Source: an uncultured Clostridia bacterium
GTDB taxonomy: Bacteria; Bacillota; Clostridia; Lachnospirales; Lachnospiraceae
Assembly (NCBI GenBank): GCA_946611595.1
Contig: CAMODY010000040.1
Location: 1-12,718 of the forward strand
Length of the DNA stretch: 12,718 nucleotides
Direction: 5' to 3'
Part shown: in pieces, positions 7,764 through 12,718 of the stretch
How positions within the stretch are numbered: the stretch's first letter is position 1
How the letters are laid out: each line of letters opens with the position of its first letter
Program-made: the position numbers and the translations under genes
Notes under the pieces: generated by a model
Seen by the model: the letters and a program-made list of their open reading frames with translations, nothing else
Told to the model about the DNA's origin: nothing
Database searches by the model: none

Positions 7764-7988
7764 CTACTGAAGGCTTTCTACCATTTTGCAAATAGAATCA
7801 ACCGTTGCAAAGTTTTCTTTTGAGATATTCTTTGCAGAGATCGTAATACCAAATTCATCTTCCAGTGCGGAAACGATCTCAATAACTTCAAGAGAGGTGA
7901 TAACTTCATCTTCCAGCATATTGCTGCCTTCGTATTCTCCGATCTCTTCATTTACCTCGAGTAAAAGTTCTAATACTTTCTCTTTCAT
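7764..7988 (-). CDS. Acyl carrier protein 2 (DltC-like, with TSL in place of DSL)
   Basis: A small acidic carrier protein of 74 residues. The start at 7988 is chosen because GGAGG sits six bases upstream; an in-frame ATG at 8039 would add 17 non-homologous residues and overlap the upstream gene. The four-helix carrier pattern is clear, with ITSLEVIEIVSALEDEFGIT (30-49) as the phosphopantetheine-attachment region and Ser32 as the expected attachment residue. The Asp normally before this Ser (DSL) is Thr31. The SALEDEFGI and ENFATVDSI segments recall DltC-type carriers and stand-alone carriers beside MBOAT genes. It lies 19 bases after the DUF6020 gene and 3 bases before MBOAT B, which it probably feeds. 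No adenylating loader for it lies in the window. Confidence 0.88.
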   Translation of the reverse strand: MKEKVLELLLEVNEEIGEYEGSNMLEDEVITSLEVIEIVSALEDEFGITISAKNISKENFATVDSICKMVESLQ

Positions 7989-7994
7989 TTGTAT

Positions 7995-7999
7995 CCTCC
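7995..7999 (-). promoter_or_regulatory. Ribosome binding site GGAGG deciding the carrier protein 2 start
   Basis: The minus strand reads GGAGG, six bases and then ATG at 7988. This is the closest match to the anti-Shine-Dalgarno sequence in the operon. It shows that translation of carrier 2 begins here and not at the upstream in-frame ATG at 8039. It may give the carrier a higher yield than its neighbours. Confidence 0.8.
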
Positions 8000-8007
8000 A
8001 AATTATT

Positions 8008-9735
8008 TTATTTATTTTCAAATCTTGCGCCGGCAGCACCGATCACGAGCGGAAGAGCTGCCACTGCAGGTAATATATAACGAATATGTTCATTCACCGG
8101 TGAAGCAATTGCCATCAGTATCAGTAAAAATGCAGGAACTGCAAGCAGGATCAGACGATTTTTTCTTTTTGCATGGTAGATCGTTACCGCAAGCAGAATA
8201 AAGAAATAAAATCCGCACTTGGAAAACAGATCCAATACCGGAACTTTCTGCCAAAGGAAATACCAGTTTTCAAGCACCTCCTGCGAACCCTTAAGCGCCT
8301 TTGGGCTCTTTGGTATTAAGTCCTTTGAAAGTGTTCCATTTGAATGGTCGATCACATTTTGAACCGCCAGTTCATCAGGTCCAAATTGAACTGTTGTTCC
8401 TGCTCCGCCTTTTTGATTCTGAATCACAGGTGTTATGGAATAATAACCATAAGTCTGGGCAACAGCCGCTTCTACATAAGTTCCCGGATGTTTCTTTAAC
8501 ATGGAAAACCATCCTGCGAAATAAGCTGAAAGCTGCTGCTTTTCATTTTCTGATGCCCACCAGTGATATCTTGCTTTCACGGGATCTGAAGACATCGGAT
8601 AATAAAGTTTTCCAAGTTCTTTATAATCTTCAACATCAAAGCTTGTCTCGATCAGTTTCTGCTCATCCTCTGTCATTTCATCAGCATGATCCCTTACATA
8701 ACGGGCCGTCTGCTGAAACGGCAAGGATAAGATTTCTCCTGTCTCCGTCTTTGTATGGTAATAGTTCTTCGTCACCGAACCAAACGCAGCGGCAAGGATG
8801 ATCGCTGCAAGTCCAACCAGCAGCAGTATGCCTCTCGCCTGTGTTTTTTTGATGGTTTTTCGCTCTGTTTTTACTCCCCCGTTGCTATTCTTCTTCAAGA
8901 AGATAAAGAATAGGGCAAGGGTCGGGATCATGATCACAAGGATTGCATTCCGATATAAGCACAAGCTTAAAATGCTAAGGCCATATAAGGTCCATGTGCG
9001 CGCGCGAAAGCTTCTTCCTTCATCCAGTAAAAGCCTTGCGCTTAGGACCATGAACAAAACAAAGAGTCCCGTAAACAGCGTATCTTTTGTTCCGCACTGC
9101 ATGGCTCCTCCCCAAAGCGGAGGGATTGCCAGAAAACCAAGCGTAAAAATCCAGAAGCCTTTTTTGATCCCCCTCTTTGCAAGGAAAGAAATCATATAGG
9201 AAAAACTCAAAATACAAACTGCGCTCTGAAGCAGGATGTATAAAAAGATTCCAAGGTTTAATCTTCCTGTGATCCAAAGTCCGATCTTAGAGCAAAGTCC
9301 CATAACATAGGTGACAAAGATCGGATGATGTGCGTTGATCGCCATAAAGCCATCCGCCTGCACGGTCTGATACATCATGTCATAGATTGCCGAACCCGGA
9401 TAAAAGCAAATGATCCACGGCAGATAAAAAACACTAAGGACGATCACAGATAATAAAAATGGATGTTTATCAGCGAATCCTTTTGCGTTTTCTAAAGGCA
9501 CTGCCTTTACGATCAACTCAGGCCTTGTTAAAAGCTGGATCAGGCAAAAGAAAAGATAGATCAGCGCAGCACATATGATCCAAAGTCCGATAAAGATAAG
9601 GACCGAAACAAAGGACTTCGTCCAGAATCCAAGCGAATCCCGATAGTACATGGAAAGTGCAAGGACTTCTAAAAATCCCAGGATAATGGAAGAGACAAGC
9701 TCTCCGATATGGCCTGCAAAAATCCCCTTTTTCAT
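8008..9735 (-). CDS. DUF6020-family polytopic membrane protein, probable GT-C-like glycosyltransferase
   Basis: A 575-residue integral membrane protein with roughly ten to twelve hydrophobic helices. A large hydrophilic loop runs from about residue 325 to 500, and the last three helices lie close to the C-terminus. The segment YPGSAIYDMMYQ (112-123) followed by INAHHPIFVTYV (133-144) is the pattern I associate with DUF6020 proteins of Firmicutes. The acidic residue in the first outer loop and the helix layout resemble GT-C glycosyltransferases that use lipid-phosphate sugars on the outer face. Transferase activity is inferred, not shown. ATG at 9735 is used; a GTG directly before it (9738) would add one residue. 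It sits between the two carrier genes and may use the lipid-linked sugar made by the GT2 protein. Confidence 0.78.
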   Translation of the reverse strand: MKKGIFAGHIGELVSSIILGFLEVLALSMYYRDSLGFWTKSFVSVLIFIGLWIICAALIYLFFCLIQLLTRPELIVKAVPLENAKGFADKHPFLLSVIVLSVFYLPWIICFYPGSAIYDMMYQTVQADGFMAINAHHPIFVTYVMGLCSKIGLWITGRLNLGIFLYILLQSAVCILSFSYMISFLAKRGIKKGFWIFTLGFLAIPPLWGGAMQCGTKDTLFTGLFVLFMVLSARLLLDEGRSFRARTWTLYGLSILSLCLYRNAILVIMIPTLALFFIFLKKNSNGGVKTERKTIKKTQARGILLLVGLAAIILAAAFGSVTKNYYHTKTETGEILSLPFQQTARYVRDHADEMTEDEQKLIETSFDVEDYKELGKLYYPMSSDPVKARYHWWASENEKQQLSAYFAGWFSMLKKHPGTYVEAAVAQTYGYYSITPVIQNQKGGAGTTVQFGPDELAVQNVIDHSNGTLSKDLIPKSPKALKGSQEVLENWYFLWQKVPVLDLFSKCGFYFFILLAVTIYHAKRKNRLILLAVPAFLLILMAIASPVNEHIRYILPAVAALPLVIGAAGARFENK

Positions 9736-9753
9736 CACTGCCTAAATGATTCT

Positions 9754-10008
9754 CTATTCCAGATTTTGACCGCGTGCCTTAATGATCTCCACCATTTCAC
9801 CGACATCTTTCATACCGGTTACTTCGTCCATGGAAAACTTAAGTCCAAATGCTTTTTCAATTGCAACAACTAGATTGATATGCTCTAAGCTATCCCAGTC
9901 TTCGATCGTATCTGAGTTTGTCTCCGGAGTTACCACGATCTCTTCATCATCGAAAATATCTCTGAAGATCTCATTTAATGTTTCATAGATTTTCTCTTCC
10001 ATGAGCAT
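9754..10008 (-). CDS. Acyl carrier protein 1 (FkbH partner)
   Basis: An 84-residue acidic carrier protein with the complete attachment motif EDWDSLEHINLVVAIEKAFG (36-55); Ser40 is the expected 4'-phosphopantetheine site. The WDSLEHINL pattern and the C-terminal FSMDEVTGMKDVGEMV stretch are typical of the stand-alone carriers that lie next to FkbH genes. It starts 12 bases after the FkbH-like gene. Two starts are possible: ATG 10008 and ATG 10002. The former has AAAGGG at the same spacing as the FkbH gene's site; the latter gives an 82-residue protein with a more typical spacing. Role by family and context: it accepts the three-carbon acyl group loaded by the FkbH-like protein and presents it to an MBOAT acyltransferase, or first to a tailoring enzyme. 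Confidence 0.93.
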   Translation of the reverse strand: MLMEEKIYETLNEIFRDIFDDEEIVVTPETNSDTIEDWDSLEHINLVVAIEKAFGLKFSMDEVTGMKDVGEMVEIIKARGQNLE

Positions 10009-10020
10009 TTGCCCTTTCTG

Positions 10021-11805
10021 TCAATTAATTTTTATAACTTTGCACTGCGGCTTATAGGAAGCCACATCAAGCTTCCAGATATCGCCATCTTTCTGAAAGC
10101 CCAGATCTGTATATAAATTTGCGACCATTCCGTTTTTCTTTGTCGGAAGGTAGTGTCCGACCAGAGTCGTAACACCTTTTTCAGCCGCTTTTCTCACCAA
10201 TACATCGAGCATTGCAAATTCCATATCCCGTTTTAATACGCGGCAGCTCATCAGGTTCAGTCTGATATGAGCTTCGACGCCAAGGCTTTCCATCGTCTGC
10301 GGCTTGATCTCTGCTGCCTCAACTGCAACGACACCATTATCGCCAAAGCGGTCTTCGAGTTTTCCATACAAGGTAATCCAGTTATCCGCCGCTGCCATCT
10401 CCTCAATATCAGAGACGCTGCATCTTAAGGTCGTCAGATTAAACTGATTGCTCTTGTTTGTAAGCTGAGAGATTCTCGGAATATATTCAGTTGAAAAATC
10501 CGCGATCTCTGCTGTCATCTCAAGGCTCTTTAAATAATCTTCATAGTCTGCAAAACTTGCCTCGAGTTTGGATCTTTCCGCATTAGCCTTATACATCTCA
10601 TTTCTGGATGCATCATCCTTTGAAATATTTGTTGCTTCAAAGAATGCTGATCGGTCTAAAACGCGAATATAGTTTTCAGCCTCTCCAATCTCCGGAACTG
10701 CAATTCCTGCGATCTGCTCTGACACAATGTGGCGCTCTGCAGGATTGTCATCTACAAAGACAAAGGAGTCTGCTCCTAAGTTCAGTTCCTTTGCGATCTG
10801 AAGAACATTTCTGTCCTTCGGATCCCAGTTCGCTTTGATGCAGATAAAATCATCCGGTGTCAGTGCGCTGCCTTTTGCATTCAGTCCCGCGATCGCATTT
10901 TCATGTTCATTTTTGGAATCGATATTCAAAAGGATTCCAAGGTCTTTCTGCGCCTTGAGATATTCCTGGAACGCCAGGAAAGTTTCACCACGTGCGGTCT
11001 CCATTCCAATCTCTAGATTTTCAGGACCATCATCTCCGACGATTCCGCCCCACAGCGTATTGTCCAGATCTAAAACCAGTGCTTTTTTATTCTTTCCGTA
11101 AAGCGATTTAATGATGCTTGCAACAGAGTAGCTGAGTTCCGGGATCAAAGGAACTGCAGGGCAATACTTATACATGTTCCAATAGAACGGATCGCACCAC
11201 TTTGTAAGTCCTAAGTATCCGGAAAGATAGTTAACATCATGGATAAAAAAGTTCTGTGTTTTTCTTGCGTATTCCGCAAAGCGGGCATTCAGCCGGCTGA
11301 TGAAATTCACGCGACCGCTAAGTTCCGTTGCGTCTTTATTTCCAAGCAGTCTCCAGTCCGGATACTCAAAGTTGTTCTGAATGATCACACAGCCGTGAAC
11401 TTCTTCAATCTTTTTCCATATCGCCTCGAAGCGCCCGTATTCCGCATCCAGTTTCGCCTGGATCTGCTCCTCGCTGTCTATTGGGCGAGGAAAGGTCATA
11501 ACATTGTGGATCGAAGTGTGAAGATAAATAACATCCGGTTGAAACGAATCAAGCTGCGGATTTCCAAACATCGCATCTTCGTAATATTTATTGTATTCGC
11601 TCTCGTAGAACTTTCCTTCAATCCCCTGATTCAAAAGAAACAGATCAAGAACCTGGACGACGTTTGCAGTTGTAGATCCTCCCAGCACGGCAATGTTCTT
11701 TTTAAGCCGTGAAGAAGAGCCCTCTTCCTCCAGCAAAGCTCTGCGTAAAGACTTTCTTTTTTTAATAATTTCATCCGCGTCAAACGGATATTCCAGTTGT
11801 CTCAT
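10021..11805 (-). CDS. FkbH-like HAD-IIIC protein (glyceryl-carrier loading type)
   Basis: A 594-residue cytoplasmic protein in three parts. The N-terminal part (about 30-235) resembles the SGNH-like domain of clostridial FkbH proteins, with IAVLGGSTTANV at 38-49. The central HAD domain has motif I LDLDNTLWGG (Asp246, Asp248), motif II around Ser297 (DSKN), conserved Lys324 and Lys330, and motif IV FVFVDDNP (Asp352, Asp353). The C-terminal part (about 440-590) looks GNAT-like and includes GHYLPTKKNGMVANLYTDLGF-type residues near its end. Known FkbH/OzmB/BryA enzymes dephosphorylate a 1,3-bisphosphoglycerate-derived group and load D-glyceryl on a carrier protein. All HAD catalytic residues are present and the carrier gene follows directly. 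It is the first gene of the operon. Here the product is inferred to feed surface-glycan acylation, since no polyketide synthase genes are nearby. Confidence 0.92.
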   Translation of the reverse strand: MRQLEYPFDADEIIKKRKSLRRALLEEEGSSSRLKKNIAVLGGSTTANVVQVLDLFLLNQGIEGKFYESEYNKYYEDAMFGNPQLDSFQPDVIYLHTSIHNVMTFPRPIDSEEQIQAKLDAEYGRFEAIWKKIEEVHGCVIIQNNFEYPDWRLLGNKDATELSGRVNFISRLNARFAEYARKTQNFFIHDVNYLSGYLGLTKWCDPFYWNMYKYCPAVPLIPELSYSVASIIKSLYGKNKKALVLDLDNTLWGGIVGDDGPENLEIGMETARGETFLAFQEYLKAQKDLGILLNIDSKNEHENAIAGLNAKGSALTPDDFICIKANWDPKDRNVLQIAKELNLGADSFVFVDDNPAERHIVSEQIAGIAVPEIGEAENYIRVLDRSAFFEATNISKDDASRNEMYKANAERSKLEASFADYEDYLKSLEMTAEIADFSTEYIPRISQLTNKSNQFNLTTLRCSVSDIEEMAAADNWITLYGKLEDRFGDNGVVAVEAAEIKPQTMESLGVEAHIRLNLMSCRVLKRDMEFAMLDVLVRKAAEKGVTTLVGHYLPTKKNGMVANLYTDLGFQKDGDIWKLDVASYKPQCKVIKIN

Positions 11806-11839
11806 TTGCCCCTTCTTTCCTCTATGCGCATTTGGATTT

Positions 11840-11868
11840 ATGTTACCACATTTAAGGCTTAAAAGCCA
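11840..11868 (-). promoter_or_regulatory. Candidate operon promoter with inverted repeat at the -35 region
   Basis: On the minus strand TGGTAACAT (11840-11848) matches an extended -10 element (TGn plus TAACAT). A weak -35 candidate, TGGCTT (11863-11868), lies 17 bases upstream. A small inverted repeat, GGCTT-TT-AAGCC (11856-11867), overlaps the -35 side and could be a repressor site. It is the only sizeable non-coding space before the operon and follows the buk terminator, so a promoter is expected here. The exact boxes are inferred. Confidence 0.5.
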
Positions 11869-11903
11869 TAAAAATAAGCAGTTTCGGGCATATACGGAAA
11901 CAT

Positions 11904-11939
11904 AAAAAATCAGAGGATCACATGAAGTGATCCCCTGAT
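11904..11939 (-). terminator. Rho-independent terminator of buk
   Basis: The minus-strand transcript forms a 13-bp stem (ATCAGGGGATCAC with GTGATCCTCTGAT, one G-U pair) around a 5-base loop, followed directly by six U residues (11904-11909). It lies about 30 bases after the buk stop codon. There is no U-run on the plus-strand side, so it works in the buk direction. It separates the metabolic gene from the glycan operon. Confidence 0.9.
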
Positions 11940-11968
11940 AATATCTTGTTGATTTGGTAGACTATCGA

Positions 11969-12718
11969 TTAGTCTTCCGGTTCGAAATCAAACTTCGTCC
12001 ATACCGGAACACCTGTATACTCTAAGAGCTCTTCTTCACCATTCAGTGCACGGATTGCGCCGCTTGCTAAAGCTTCCATTTCGAAGTCGCCAGCCATAAC
12101 GATGATCTCACCGATCCAGCCTGCATACTTACGAACGTTCTCGATGAAGTCTTTATCGTTAGAAACACCACCGGTCATAACGATGCCATCAACTTTTCCT
12201 TCAAGAACGCATGCATAAGAACCAATGTATTTTGCCAGGTTATATGCGAATGCTCTGTAGATAAGTTCTGCCCACTGATCTCCGTTTGCAATACGATCTT
12301 TGATCTCAAGCATATTATCTGTTCCAACAAGGCCTAAAAGACCGCCTGTCTTAGAAACTTTTGCCTTCATCTCATCAAGTGTGTATTTTCCGGAATAGCA
12401 CATTTTGATAACAGGAAGAAGCGGAACATAACCGGAGCGGTTCGGAGAGATTGGGCCATCGCCGTTAAGAACGTCGTTACCGTCAACGATCTTTCCATGT
12501 TTGTGAGCAGCAATACTTAATCCACCGCCTACATGGCAAACGATAAAGTTGCACTCATCATATTTCTTTCCAAGCTGAGCAGCTGCACGGATTGCAACTT
12601 CTTTCTGGTTAAGAACGTGAATATGGGACTCTCTGTGAATACCCTTGATACCGGAGATTCTGGAAACATCATCAAACTCGTCAGCATCTGGCGGATTTAC
12701 CAGGTATGCCGGTTTTCC
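11969..12718 (-). CDS. buk: Butyrate kinase, C-terminal part
   Basis: The reading frame is open to the right edge and gives 249 residues. Full butyrate kinases have about 355, so roughly 105 N-terminal residues lie outside the window. The enzyme interconverts butyryl phosphate plus ADP with butyrate plus ATP in the cytoplasm and belongs to the ASKHA acetokinase superfamily. The phosphate-binding CHVGGGLSIAAHKHGK and the following DGNDVLNGDGPISPNRSG match the family closely, as does the C-terminal adenosine-site stretch IVMTGGVSND. An internal Met at 12403 is not the start, because the conserved sequence continues upstream without a break. The gene ends in TAA and is followed by a strong terminator, so it is transcribed separately from the downstream operon. 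Acetate kinase is less likely given the motif details. Confidence 0.95.
   Translation of the reverse strand, partial: GKPAYLVNPPDADEFDDVSRISGIKGIHRESHIHVLNQKEVAIRAAAQLGKKYDECNFIVCHVGGGLSIAAHKHGKIVDGNDVLNGDGPISPNRSGYVPLLPVIKMCYSGKYTLDEMKAKVSKTGGLLGLVGTDNMLEIKDRIANGDQWAELIYRAFAYNLAKYIGSYACVLEGKVDGIVMTGGVSNDKDFIENVRKYAGWIGEIIVMAGDFEMEALASGAIRALNGEEELLEYTGVPVWTKFDFEPED

Noticed and set aside
3709..7988. A canonical dlt operon for teichoic acid D-alanylation
   Set aside because: There is no DltA-type adenylating enzyme, the SGNH proteins are not recognisable DltD, two different MBOATs are present, and FkbH heads the operon.
7989..8039. Extended N-terminus for carrier protein 2
   Set aside because: It would place the start inside the DUF6020 gene and precede the strong GGAGG site; the added residues do not look like carrier sequence.
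8301..8801. Plus-strand open frame of 166 codons
   Set aside because: It is antisense to the DUF6020 gene, has no recognisable domain and no convincing ribosome binding site.
11239..11712. Plus-strand open frame of 157 codons
   Set aside because: It is antisense to the conserved N-terminal part of the FkbH-like gene and shows no family pattern.
10021..11805. Part of a polyketide gene cluster because of FkbH
   Set aside because: No ketosynthase, acyltransferase or other synthase domain is in the window, and all neighbours are envelope-type genes.
1..12718. CRISPR arrays, tRNA or rRNA genes, insertion sequences
   Set aside because: I saw no regularly spaced repeats, transposase-like proteins, terminal inverted repeats or RNA gene patterns, and coding genes fill almost the whole window.

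Overview
The window looks like part of a chromosome from an anaerobic, butyrate-forming Firmicute, most likely Lachnospiraceae or another Clostridia. The reasons are a butyrate kinase gene at the right edge, the moderately AT-rich composition, AGGAGG-type ribosome binding sites, and protein families (DUF6020, clostridial-type FkbH and SGNH proteins) that are common in that group. The genus is inferred, not proven. Every supported gene reads on the minus strand, so transcription runs from high to low coordinates.

Right edge (11969-12718): the C-terminal 249 codons of butyrate kinase (buk), closed by a clear rho-independent terminator at 11904-11939. The 163-base gap to the next gene also holds a plausible extended -10 promoter with a small inverted repeat at its -35 region.

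Main region (1-11805): one tightly packed operon of eleven genes, cut off at the left edge. In order of transcription it encodes an FkbH-like HAD protein (glyceryl-carrier loading type), acyl carrier protein 1, a DUF6020 polytopic membrane protein, acyl carrier protein 2, MBOAT O-acyltransferase B, an SGNH-type membrane-anchored protein, MBOAT O-acyltransferase A (AlgI type), a DHHW/AlgJ-AlgX-like SGNH protein, an FAD-dependent oxidoreductase, a GT2 glycosyltransferase with two C-terminal membrane helices, and a MaoC-like dehydratase (partial). Apart from the last junction, which is 47 bases, gaps are 3 to 19 bases or a 4-base ATGA overlap.

Working model (inference): this is a cell-envelope glycan acylation system. 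FkbH would turn a phosphoglycerate-type precursor into a glyceryl thioester on carrier 1. The two MBOAT proteins would move acyl groups from carrier or CoA thioesters across the membrane. The two extracytoplasmic SGNH proteins would place them on a surface glycan. This parallels DltB/DltC/DltD and AlgI/AlgJ, but FkbH stands where an adenylating loader such as DltA would be. GT2 and DUF6020 would supply or attach the lipid-linked sugar. The FAD enzyme and MaoC dehydratase could tailor the sugar or the acyl group. No loader for carrier 2, polymerase or flippase lies in the window. No RNA genes, insertion sequences, CRISPR arrays or attachment sites were seen.
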